Positions 1 to 6,781 of a stretch of DNA of 9,521 nucleotides are shown piece after piece (position 1 is the first letter of the stretch; each line of letters opens with the position of its first letter). The notes below the pieces were generated by a model. That model ran no database searches. It was not told the DNA's origin and saw nothing but the letters and a program-made list of their open reading frames with translations. The translations under genes were made by a program, and so were the position numbers. Source of the DNA: Aurantimonadaceae bacterium (GTDB lineage Bacteria; Pseudomonadota; Alphaproteobacteria; Rhizobiales; Rhizobiaceae); contig QIIJ01000645.1 in the NCBI GenBank assembly GCA_003232595.1, positions 1 through 9,521 on the forward strand, written 5' to 3'.

Positions 1-510
1 AGTGCCCGGGCAACTTCCATGCCCAGCTTAATCCGCTCAAGATCGCTTCTCGACGGTTTTGACTTTGCGTTAACTCCGGCTTTTACCAGCAAAGAAGGCA
101 CCAGCTCATGCACACCGCGCACGGTAAATCCCTTCCCCTTAAAATACTCAATAACACCGACCAACACCGCATTGTCGCCAGCCAGCATCCAGCCGAGCAC
201 CCGCGGCAATGTTAAATAGGCACCCAGATCGAGCTTCATTTCACCAAGTGCCGGTCGACGCGAAATACCGCCTGCCAGAGTCACTTCGCCAACATTTTGC
301 GACTTTAGCAGTTTAAACATCCGGGAAACCTGACCCCAAGTCATGGGTATATTTGCCAATACCGGGATCAGCCTCGCCTTCTATGCCGAGAATGAACACA
401 GAGCGTCCCAACCGGGTCAATTCGTCAGCCAACTCTGTGGGCAACGACCCATTGCCGGCAATAATAGCGATGGTATGTTCGTCTCTCACTGAATTTCGAA
501 CGCCAGTCAT
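1..510 (-). pseudogene. lpxI: UDP-2,3-diacylglucosamine pyrophosphatase LpxI, frameshifted and cut by the window edge
   Basis: LpxI hydrolyses UDP-2,3-diacylglucosamine to lipid X and UMP, the fourth step of lipid A synthesis in most alphaproteobacteria, replacing LpxH. The ATG at 510 lies 2 nt after the lpxA stop and has no clear Shine-Dalgarno, which suggests translational coupling. The first frame encodes 65 residues with the family N-terminus (IAIIAGNGSLPTELADEL, then the GEADPGIGKYTHD segment) and meets a TAA at 315-313. The family continues one frame over from about 338: WGQVSRMFKLLKSQNVGEV, AGGISRRPALGEMKLDL, then AGDNAVLVGVIEYF (compare the GDDALL motif of Caulobacter LpxI) and GVHELVPSLL. 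That frame stays open to position 1. The C-terminal domain lies outside the window. From memory, relatives carry about three more residues between the HD and WG positions, so a deletion of about 8 nt fits better than a single-base insertion. A sequencing or assembly error is possible. The family identity is firm; the disruption is directly visible. Confidence 0.85.
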
Positions 511-512
511 TA

Positions 513-1304
513 TCAGGCTTTTGATGGATCAGGTTTGCACAATTGCCGGTCTTTGGCCGCATCAATGAAATCCAGAATTTCCAGCACCAAAAGATCGTCT
601 GTTGTTTGGCGTATTGTGTTGGCAACATCCCTGATCGGTAAATCACCGGCAAATATCTGTTTGAAAGCATCACTGGCGGCTTTAATGCTCTTGCGCTCAA
701 AACCATTTCTTTTCATGCCAATAATATTCAATCCAACCAGTCGGCCATGGGCACCGCGCATCATGCCAAAAGGAATAACATCACCTTCAATACCAGTCAT
801 TCCGCCAATAAAAGAATTGCGCCCGATACGCGAAAACTGGTGAATGGCTGAGCCGCCGCCACAAATTACATTGTCAGCGAGCTGGCAGTGACCAGCCAGC
901 ATGACATTGTTGGACAATATGATGTTGTTTCCCAAAGTGCAGTCATGCGCAACATGAGAATTTGCCAGCAAGACACAGCGATCACCAATAATGGTTTCCA
1001 GACCGCCACCTTCTGTTCCGGGATTAATCGTGACACCTTCCCGAATTGTGCAGTTTGCACCAATTTTCAGGGTGGATTTTTCACCTTTGAATTTCAGGTC
1101 CTGAGGCTCATGCCCGATAGAAGCGAAAGGAAATATCCGCACATTTGCACCAATTTCCGTATCACCTGCAATAACCACATGGCTTATAAGTTTTACATCG
1201 TCATGCAGATTTACCTCACTGCCAACATGGCAAAACGGGCCGATCTCGACACCTTCTCCCAAAACCGCCCCGTCTTCAACGATACTGCTTGAATGGACAC
1301 TCAT
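513..1304 (-). CDS. lpxA: acyl-ACP--UDP-N-acetylglucosamine O-acyltransferase LpxA
   Basis: LpxA is a cytosolic homotrimer that transfers a 3-hydroxyacyl chain from acyl carrier protein to the 3-OH of UDP-GlcNAc, the first step of lipid A synthesis. The 263-residue product matches the usual length. Residues 1-190 show left-handed beta-helix hexapeptide repeats (IGPFCHVGS, IGANVRIFPFASIG, IGANCTIREGVTINPG). The catalytic motif SHVAHDC places the general base at His120, equivalent to E. coli His125. HQF at 155-157 and the GMKRNGF segment at 196-202, followed by the helical C-terminal domain, are typical. The position equivalent to E. coli Gly173, the acyl-chain ruler, appears to be Gly168, which would favour a long chain of about C14; this is inference from my own alignment. 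The ATG at 1304 follows the fabZ stop by 7 nt, with GGTGAG about 10 nt upstream as ribosome binding site inside the fabZ end. It precedes lpxI by 2 nt. Confidence 0.97.
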   Translation of the reverse strand: MSVHSSSIVEDGAVLGEGVEIGPFCHVGSEVNLHDDVKLISHVVIAGDTEIGANVRIFPFASIGHEPQDLKFKGEKSTLKIGANCTIREGVTINPGTEGGGLETIIGDRCVLLANSHVAHDCTLGNNIILSNNVMLAGHCQLADNVICGGGSAIHQFSRIGRNSFIGGMTGIEGDVIPFGMMRGAHGRLVGLNIIGMKRNGFERKSIKAASDAFKQIFAGDLPIRDVANTIRQTTDDLLVLEILDFIDAAKDRQLCKPDPSKA

Positions 1305-1311
1305 GATTTAC

Positions 1312-1779
1312 TTACTCACCTTCAGGAGAAATCATGGCACCGATAATTGCTTCGGCCACCTTTACGCCATCAACAAGGGCAACGCCGGAGTATTTAAAGA
1401 CGCCACGCCGTTGTTTAATTTTTGTCAAATGGTACTCAAGCACATCCCCCGGTCGCACCGGTTTTCTGAATTTTGCCTGATCAATCGTCATGAACAACAC
1501 TGAATTTTTCTGCCCCCGAAAGTTGGTCTCGGCGCAAATGGCACCGGCAGTCTGCGCCATGCCTTCGATGATCAAAACACCCGGCATGATCGGATTGTTG
1601 GGGAAATGTCCGTTGAAATGCGGCTCATTCACTGTGACATTCTTGATACCCATGGCAAATTCATCACCACGGCGGTTTATCACTTTGTCAACCAGCAGAA
1701 ACGGGTAACGATGGGGCAAAAGCTCCATCAGTTTTGCAATGTCGAAATCCGTTGTATCTGAATCAACAGGTGTGTTCAT
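1312..1779 (-). CDS. fabZ: 3-hydroxyacyl-ACP dehydratase FabZ
   Basis: FabZ is a cytosolic hot-dog-fold enzyme that removes water from (3R)-hydroxyacyl-ACP in fatty acid elongation. Its substrates are also the acyl donors of LpxA and LpxD, so it sits where the two pathways compete. The 155-residue product is of normal length. Residues 19-33 give the family start LLPHRYPFLLVDKV. The catalytic His58 lies in NGHFP and Glu72 in IEGMAQ, with PIMPGV between them. The open frame extends 54 codons further upstream to 1941, but that extension lies inside lpxD and has no family similarity. The ATG at 1779 is 1 nt after the lpxD TAG and has AAGGGA 10 nt upstream, so I take it as the start. This spacing indicates co-translation with lpxD. 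Confidence 0.97.
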   Translation of the reverse strand: MNTPVDSDTTDFDIAKLMELLPHRYPFLLVDKVINRRGDEFAMGIKNVTVNEPHFNGHFPNNPIMPGVLIIEGMAQTAGAICAETNFRGQKNSVLFMTIDQAKFRKPVRPGDVLEYHLTKIKQRRGVFKYSGVALVDGVKVAEAIIGAMISPEGE

Positions 1780-1780
1780 T

Positions 1781-2830
1781 CTACTTTTTTCCCTTGACCA
1801 TCTTTCGGGCCCCGGCCCGGGCCGCAGCCAGTTCCTTAAGCCAGTGCCTGATTGGTCGCGCAGGTACACCTCCCCACTGAACACCTGGAGGAACATTATC
1901 CGCAACGGTGCTGTTTCCTGCAATCTGCGCCCCGTCACCAACTTTCATATGGCCTATGACGCCAGCGCGTGCACCCAAAACAACATAGTTTCCCAGTGTC
2001 GCACTTCCGGCAAGTCCAACCTGCCCGACCAGTACACAATGGCACCCTATTACGACATTGTGTCCGATAACAACCTGATTATCAATCTTGGTGCCTTCAC
2101 CAATAATTGTATCGCGGGTTGAACCCCGGTCAATTGTGGTATTGGCTCCAATCTCCACTTTGTCCTGAACAACAACCCGGCCAATCTGTGGAACCTTGAG
2201 ATGACCGCCCAGGCCCATGGCAAAGCCAAAACCATCCTGGCCAATACGGACGCCGGAATGGATAATAACATCATTGCCAATCAGGGCACATATAACCGAA
2301 GCGCCAGCACAAATTGTAGTGTTACGGCCAATCTGAACACCAGCACCAATGACGGCACCCGGCCCGATCAGACTTCCCCGTCCAATCGATGCCCCGGCCC
2401 CGACAACAGCACCAAATTCGACCACCACACCATCTTCAACTTTAGCGTCGGGATGAACAAATGAACCTGTAGAAATGCCGGTCTCACCGGTAATGGAAGC
2501 CGGTCGCAATGCCTTGGGAAACATCATCGATATGGCCTGGGCAAACGAACGATAGGGCAGCGGTGATATCAGCACCGCAATACCATCTGGCACCCGTTCC
2601 ACATATTTTTTCGAACAGATCAGCGCTTTGGCATTGGTTTTTTCCAACGCACTGACATATTTGGCATTGTCAAGAAAACTCAGCCCGTCTTGCGGTGCGT
2701 TTTCAATCGGCCCAATGGCAGAAATGGTTTTCCCCGCATCGCTATCATTTTTGAGCTTACACCCCGTTTCTCTTGCGATATCTCCCAGTGAGACAGGCGA
2801 AGGCACATCAAAAAATGAAAACTCTTGCAT
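1781..2830 (-). CDS. lpxD: UDP-3-O-(3-hydroxyacyl)glucosamine N-acyltransferase LpxD
   Basis: LpxD adds the second 3-hydroxyacyl chain, to the 2-amino group of UDP-3-O-acylglucosamine, the third step of lipid A synthesis in the cytosol. With ATG at 2830 the product has 349 residues, normal for the family. Residues 1-100 form the N-terminal uridine-binding domain (SFLDNAKY at 51-58). Residues from about 110 to 315 are hexapeptide repeats of a left-handed beta-helix. The catalytic histidine is His257 in IGHNVVIG, and QDGFGFA at 198-204 is the conserved loop. NVPPGVQWGGVPARP near 312-326 is the typical end of the helix, followed by a basic helical tail rich in Lys and Arg. An in-frame TTG two codons upstream (2836) is possible, but the ATG has AGGT 7 nt before it and is preferred. 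The stop is 1 nt before fabZ. Confidence 0.97.
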   Translation of the reverse strand: MQEFSFFDVPSPVSLGDIARETGCKLKNDSDAGKTISAIGPIENAPQDGLSFLDNAKYVSALEKTNAKALICSKKYVERVPDGIAVLISPLPYRSFAQAISMMFPKALRPASITGETGISTGSFVHPDAKVEDGVVVEFGAVVGAGASIGRGSLIGPGAVIGAGVQIGRNTTICAGASVICALIGNDVIIHSGVRIGQDGFGFAMGLGGHLKVPQIGRVVVQDKVEIGANTTIDRGSTRDTIIGEGTKIDNQVVIGHNVVIGCHCVLVGQVGLAGSATLGNYVVLGARAGVIGHMKVGDGAQIAGNSTVADNVPPGVQWGGVPARPIRHWLKELAAARAGARKMVKGKK

Positions 2831-2848
2831 GCTCAACCTGACTTCACA

Positions 2849-2871
2849 GGCGCATCAAAGGACTACGCGCC
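2849..2871 (-). repeat. short GC-rich inverted repeat between bamA and lpxD
   Basis: On the minus strand the arms GGCGCG and TGCGCC could form a six-pair stem (one G-U pair) around an 11-nt loop in the 61-nt spacer between bamA and lpxD. No U-tract follows, so it is not a standard intrinsic terminator. It might damp or stabilise the message between the two genes, but it could also be chance. Confidence 0.3.
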
Positions 2872-2891
2872 AACAGGGAATTGACGGGAAC

Positions 2892-5285
2892 CTAGAACTT
2901 TGTACTGATACCAAACCGGAATATCTCGGTCCTGTCATAGGATTCCTTCAGTAATGCATGGGACAAATCAACCCGCAACGGCCCGAACGGAGATTCCCAA
3001 ATGATCGAAGCCCCAACAGACGCGCGTAAAGCAATATCATTCAATGTTGCAAGGGTGGCAGTAGCGCTTGGTCCTGCAAACCCACCACTGTATTCATTGC
3101 CAAACAACGTACCGCCTTGTGCAAAGACAGCGCCTTTCAGACCGAGCGAACGGGGGAGAATCGGCAGAGGAAATTGGACTTCTGCAGTTGCATTGACATA
3201 AGTCGTGCCGCCCAGCGGTTCATTGGTATCAATGTCACGAGGACCAATTCCGAAGCGGGAAAACCCTCGAATTGTCTCTCCACCCTGGAAGAAGTTGTCA
3301 ACCACCCGCAGATCCTGGTCCACGCCAAACACATAGCCACCACCAACAGCAAGCAACCCGACAATATCCTGATCCTCTGAAAGGGTGTAATAGCCTGTTG
3401 CTTTTGCCTCGGATCGAACGAATTTCGCATCACCGCCAAGGCCTGCGAAAGTCTGTTTGAATGATGCAAAGATGCCTTCACGAGGACTACTCAAATTGTC
3501 GATTGAACTATATGTAAGGGTATAACTTAGTGCCGAAGTCGTCCAGTCACCGGAAGATACACCAACGCCTGTAACCACATCGCCAACAAAGTTTGGAACG
3601 ATTTGCTGCGTCGCCAGCGACAGGCTGTTTCGGATAATACCGGTTGTAAAGTCCTCAGCCTTGTACTCGTATGCCGTTAAAATGCTCAATCTGTCAGTCA
3701 AAGGTGCGGCAAACCTGATCACTGCAGAATTTGCTTCCCTGTCAAACCGAACAGAATTTGATGCGCTTGTGGTTAAGCGTGAAAGATCAAATCCTGCGGC
3801 AATCCGTCGCCCGAGGAAATAGGGTTCAGTAAAGGAGAGCTCATATTTCTGGTCGTCAGCACCAATTCCGCCTGCGATCTTGATGAACTGGCCGCGGCCC
3901 AGAAAGTTCTTTTCGGAAAATGAGATTTCGGCAATCGCGCCACTATCGGAAGAAAAACCACCGCCAATTGAAAACTCACCGGTTGGTTCATCAGTCACAT
4001 CAACAAATATAATGATACGGTCAGGTGCAGAACCGGCTCCGGTGGAAATATTTACCCGCTTGAAGAAGCCCAGCCTGTCAAGGCGCTGCTTGGCGCGTTG
4101 AATCAGAACACGGTTATAGGCATCGCCTTCTGATACATCAAATTCACGGCGAATGACGTAGTCCCGGGTTCTTGTGTTGCCGCGAATTTCAATCGCTTCA
4201 ATATAGACTTTGGGGCCTTCATCCACATAGTAAACGATCGAAATCGTACGTTCATTGAAATTTCGGTCACCGCGCGGACTGACTTCGGCAAATGCAAATC
4301 CGTCCTTGGCAATTCTGGTTGTTACACCGACCAGTGTTTTTTCAATTTTGCGGGCGCTGTACACATCTCCAGACCTGGTTTCCAGTTCACGATACAATTG
4401 ATCGGTATCAACACTGGAAATGGAATTTTCAATCACCACTTCGCCAAATGTATAACGATCACCCTCTTCAACGGTAATTGTAATCGTGTAATTGTTGCCA
4501 CCCCCATCCAGATCGGCAACGGATGAAACAATCTGAAAATCCGCGTATCCACGGTTGTAATAGAACCGGCGCAGCTTTTCTTCGTCAGCACGCATACGGT
4601 CAGGGTCGTAAATATCGTCCCTGCGCAGCCAACTTAGAATATTGGTTTCATTGATCGACAGAAGGTCCGTCAATCGGCGGTCACTGTAGGCATTGTTGCC
4701 GACAAATGTGATATTGGCGATTTTGGTGCGGTCGCCCTCATTGATATCAAACACCACGTTAACGCGATTGTTTTCGAGGCTGACAACCCGGCCTTCAACA
4801 GTCGCGGCATTTCGCCCGGTGCGCTCATAGGAGCTGCGAATACGTTGCACATCGCTATCAAGTTTTCCGTCAGTAAATATAGAGCGGCCCGTCAGTTGAA
4901 CTATTGCCTGCAGGCGATTGTCCTTAAGTCTGCTGTTGCCTTGAAAAATCACCTCGTTGACGGTTGGGTTTTCAACAACCTTGACAATGAGTGAGCGGCC
5001 ACTTCGAAACACCTGTACATCAGAAAATAAACCGGTGGAAAACAATGCTTTCAAGGACTGATCAACATCAAAACTGGAAAATGACTTCCCCGGTTTAATT
5101 GTAACGTAGGAGCGGATTGTGCCAACATCCACCCGCTGGTTGCCACGAACAACAATAGCGCTGACAACCGCCGCCGCTGCCTTGTCGGCAGAAGCCAGCA
5201 GGATCACGGTTCCTGTTGTTAACGAGATCGACAGCAATGAAACCGCCAAGACGACAGTTCTGACTGAATTACGAATAAACTGCAT
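2892..5285 (-). CDS. bamA: outer membrane protein assembly factor BamA
   Basis: BamA is the Omp85-family core of the BAM complex, which folds and inserts beta-barrel proteins into the outer membrane. With ATG at 5285 the product has 797 residues. Residues 1-39 are a signal peptide with a hydrophobic core (VVLAVSLLSISLTTGTVILL) and an Ala-rich cleavage region. Five POTRA domains follow, at about 41-106, 107-186, 187-278, 279-361 and 362-436. The 16-strand barrel starts at EFSIGGGFSSDSG. The conserved loop-6 motif appears as IRGF at 672-675, where most homologues have VRGF, and the chain ends in Phe (GISTKF), as expected for a BAM substrate. The open frame reaches a TTG at 5336, but those 17 extra residues would bury the signal peptide start, so the ATG is preferred; AGGGA lies 11 nt before it. 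No skp gene follows, unlike E. coli. The upstream 204-nt spacer carries candidate cell-cycle control sites. Confidence 0.97.
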   Translation of the reverse strand: MQFIRNSVRTVVLAVSLLSISLTTGTVILLASADKAAAAVVSAIVVRGNQRVDVGTIRSYVTIKPGKSFSSFDVDQSLKALFSTGLFSDVQVFRSGRSLIVKVVENPTVNEVIFQGNSRLKDNRLQAIVQLTGRSIFTDGKLDSDVQRIRSSYERTGRNAATVEGRVVSLENNRVNVVFDINEGDRTKIANITFVGNNAYSDRRLTDLLSINETNILSWLRRDDIYDPDRMRADEEKLRRFYYNRGYADFQIVSSVADLDGGGNNYTITITVEEGDRYTFGEVVIENSISSVDTDQLYRELETRSGDVYSARKIEKTLVGVTTRIAKDGFAFAEVSPRGDRNFNERTISIVYYVDEGPKVYIEAIEIRGNTRTRDYVIRREFDVSEGDAYNRVLIQRAKQRLDRLGFFKRVNISTGAGSAPDRIIIFVDVTDEPTGEFSIGGGFSSDSGAIAEISFSEKNFLGRGQFIKIAGGIGADDQKYELSFTEPYFLGRRIAAGFDLSRLTTSASNSVRFDREANSAVIRFAAPLTDRLSILTAYEYKAEDFTTGIIRNSLSLATQQIVPNFVGDVVTGVGVSSGDWTTSALSYTLTYSSIDNLSSPREGIFASFKQTFAGLGGDAKFVRSEAKATGYYTLSEDQDIVGLLAVGGGYVFGVDQDLRVVDNFFQGGETIRGFSRFGIGPRDIDTNEPLGGTTYVNATAEVQFPLPILPRSLGLKGAVFAQGGTLFGNEYSGGFAGPSATATLATLNDIALRASVGASIIWESPFGPLRVDLSHALLKESYDRTEIFRFGISTKF

Positions 5286-5336
5286 CGAATACCACGTCCC
5301 TAGATTATTTGCTGCATTGACAACACCCCTGAGCAA

Positions 5337-5341
5337 GACTC
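5337..5341. promoter_or_regulatory. GANTC (CcrM-type methylation) site upstream of bamA
   Basis: The sequence GACTC matches GANTC, the site methylated by CcrM in alphaproteobacteria and read by GcrA at some promoters. It lies 51 nt before the bamA ATG. A single pentamer is weak evidence; its value comes from a second GANTC and a CtrA-type box in the same spacer. Confidence 0.35.
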
Positions 5342-5414
5342 ACTTATCGCGCCCAATTTCTGCATTACCTGTTTTTACAGTGTTTTTCCACTCATGCAAC
5401 CATTCTGACGTAAA

Positions 5415-5419
5415 GAATC
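5415..5419. promoter_or_regulatory. GANTC (CcrM-type methylation) site near the putative bamA -10 element
   Basis: The sequence GAATC matches GANTC and lies 8 nt downstream (in the direction of transcription) of the putative -10 hexamer of the bamA promoter, where methylation state could influence transcription. This is inference from position only. Confidence 0.35.
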
Positions 5420-5427
5420 TGGTGAAA

Positions 5428-5457
5428 TTATTAATTTGCTAACCAACCCTGTTACAA
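5428..5457 (-). promoter_or_regulatory. putative sigma-70 type promoter of bamA
   Basis: On the minus strand TTGTAA (5457-5452) and TAATAA (5433-5428) are spaced by 18 nt and resemble -35 and -10 elements. They lie in the AT-rich part of the rseP-bamA spacer, about 145 nt before the bamA ATG and directly downstream of a CtrA-type box. Matches to the consensus are moderate, and I have no transcription start data, so other promoters in the spacer remain possible. Confidence 0.4.
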
Positions 5458-5459
5458 GC

Positions 5460-5474
5460 TTAATTTTTGGTTAA
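5460..5474 (-). promoter_or_regulatory. CtrA-type box TTAA-N7-TTAA upstream of bamA
   Basis: The minus strand reads TTAACCAAAAATTAA, a perfect match to the TTAA-N7-TTAA recognition pattern of the cell-cycle response regulator CtrA. It ends 2 nt before the putative -35 hexamer, where CtrA commonly binds at promoters it activates. The site begins 15 nt after the rseP stop, in noncoding sequence. In an AT-rich spacer such a pattern can occur by chance, so binding is inferred, not shown. Confidence 0.5.
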
Positions 5475-5489
5475 CAAACGTTGACTGGA

Positions 5490-6626
5490 TTATCCCGGTA
5501 ATAATCGCAAAATATCATTGCGGGTTGCAAATATCATCAATCCCAGCATGCATAACATTCCAAATCGGTAGCCCATTTCCTGCGCTTTTATGCTCAAAGG
5601 TTTGCCTCTTACAGCTTCAATGGCATAAAACATCAAATGCCCGCCATCCAGCATCGGGATAGGAAACAGATTCAACAATCCGATACTGATCGATAAAACG
5701 GCGGCCAATGTGATCAAGCGATCGTAACCAAGTGTAGCAACTTGTGATGAGATTTGCGCAATTCCAACGGGTCCCCGCAGCTGTGCAGCGTCCTGGCGGC
5801 CAACAATAATCTGCCCCAGAAACTTCAATGTCCGGGTAGCGACAGACCAGGTCTGGTCAACAGCCAGCACAACAGCCGAAACCGGACCGTGCTCGATTTT
5901 GCGGAAAGTTGACTCGTCAGTAGAACTCGTAACACCTAAAATACCAACCGAATAACTGTTGCCGAACCGATCTTTTTGCTCGGTCATTCTGGGCGTCACA
6001 TTAAATATTTTACTTTCCCCGCCCCGCTCAATCTCAATTGCCAGCGACTCCCCCGCACTCAAACTGATTGCGTCCTGAAGATCACTAAAGGACTGGATAC
6101 GGTCACCATCGACGCCAACAATGCGGTCTCCCGGCAAAAATCCAGCATCGGCTGCAGCCGTTCCTTCCTTTACTGTGCCTATAACCGGGTCAACTACGAA
6201 ACTGCCGCTGTACAAAAAAGTCGCTGAGAATATAACAATTGCCAGAATAAAATTAGCCAAAGGCCCGGCGACGGCGACCAGGGCGCGCTGCCAGACCTTT
6301 TTGCTTTCATACGTTCCATCAAGTTCATCGCTCGTCATTCCGGCCAGTTTTTCGTGGTCAGGATTACTTGCAACGCCCGCATCGCCAAAAAACTTGACGT
6401 ATCCGCCAAGAGGTATGATGCAAAATTTCCAGCGGGTTCCCCGCTTGTCCGTTATGCCGAACAATTCCGGCCCGAAACCAACGGCAAAAGCTTCGATTTT
6501 GATGCGATTCCAGCGTCCGACAAAATAGTGGCCCAGTTCGTGGAAAAAGACGACAATCGTCAATACCAGCAAAAAGGGAACAACCGTCCCCAAAACCCAC
6601 GAGCCAATTTGTGTAATACCATCCAT
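5490..6626 (-). CDS. rseP: site-2 intramembrane zinc metalloprotease RseP (MmpA-like)
   Basis: This is an inner-membrane protease of the S2P (M50) family. It cleaves single-span substrates within the membrane: RseA in E. coli, and PodJ by the Caulobacter homologue MmpA. Its substrate here is unknown. The 378-residue product shows a first membrane segment at about 11-30 that ends in the zinc motif HELGH (29-33), and the conserved GFGPELFG and IPLGGYVKF segments. A second membrane segment lies near 115-137. One periplasmic PDZ domain lies at about 148-206 (GDRIVGVDG), against two in E. coli RseP, and this shorter form is usual in alphaproteobacteria. The third zinc-ligand motif is LNLFPIPMLDGGH at 318-330, and a last membrane segment follows near 354-367. 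The ATG at 6626 is the first start in frame, and only weak ribosome binding sequence precedes it. The neighbours cdsA and bamA are conserved partners of this gene in proteobacteria. Confidence 0.95.
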   Translation of the reverse strand: MDGITQIGSWVLGTVVPFLLVLTIVVFFHELGHYFVGRWNRIKIEAFAVGFGPELFGITDKRGTRWKFCIIPLGGYVKFFGDAGVASNPDHEKLAGMTSDELDGTYESKKVWQRALVAVAGPLANFILAIVIFSATFLYSGSFVVDPVIGTVKEGTAAADAGFLPGDRIVGVDGDRIQSFSDLQDAISLSAGESLAIEIERGGESKIFNVTPRMTEQKDRFGNSYSVGILGVTSSTDESTFRKIEHGPVSAVVLAVDQTWSVATRTLKFLGQIIVGRQDAAQLRGPVGIAQISSQVATLGYDRLITLAAVLSISIGLLNLFPIPMLDGGHLMFYAIEAVRGKPLSIKAQEMGYRFGMLCMLGLMIFATRNDILRLLPG

Positions 6627-6747
6627 ATGCAGCGCCGAATCTTTTTCTGTTGGTCAGGAAGTCACAGGGTACTGCCCGGTTTCGAAGCAGGAATATACCA
6701 TCTATCCTGCAATTGCCTGTTAAAAAGTCCATATCATGGCAAAATTG

Positions 6748-6778
6748 TTGCGATAGTAAATATTTACAGCAATCGCAA
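6748..6778. repeat. nested inverted repeat between cdsA and rseP
   Basis: The arms TTGCGAT (6748-6754) and ATCGCAA (6772-6778) are perfect reverse complements, and they enclose a perfect 12-nt palindrome GTAAATATTTAC (6756-6767). The element begins 4 nt after the cdsA stop. As RNA it could form an interrupted stem-loop, and on the minus strand it is followed by CAATTTT, so it may be a weak terminator or an RNA-stabilising end for the pyrH-cdsA transcript. As DNA its symmetry would also suit a dimeric regulator of rseP. I cannot decide between these. Confidence 0.5.
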
Positions 6779-6781
6779 TTC

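Noticed and set aside
1780..1941. 54-codon upstream extension of FabZ
   Set aside because: It lies within lpxD, lacks similarity to FabZ, and the ATG 1 nt after the lpxD stop has a good ribosome binding site.
1739..2122. Plus-strand open frame of 127 residues across the fabZ-lpxD junction
   Set aside because: It is antisense to two conserved genes, shows no family resemblance or plausible start context, and is best explained as a shadow of lpxD codon structure. The other plus-strand frames are rejected for the same reason.
5286..5336. TTG-initiated 17-residue extension of BamA
   Set aside because: It would place unrelated residues before a normal signal peptide that starts at the ATG at 5285.
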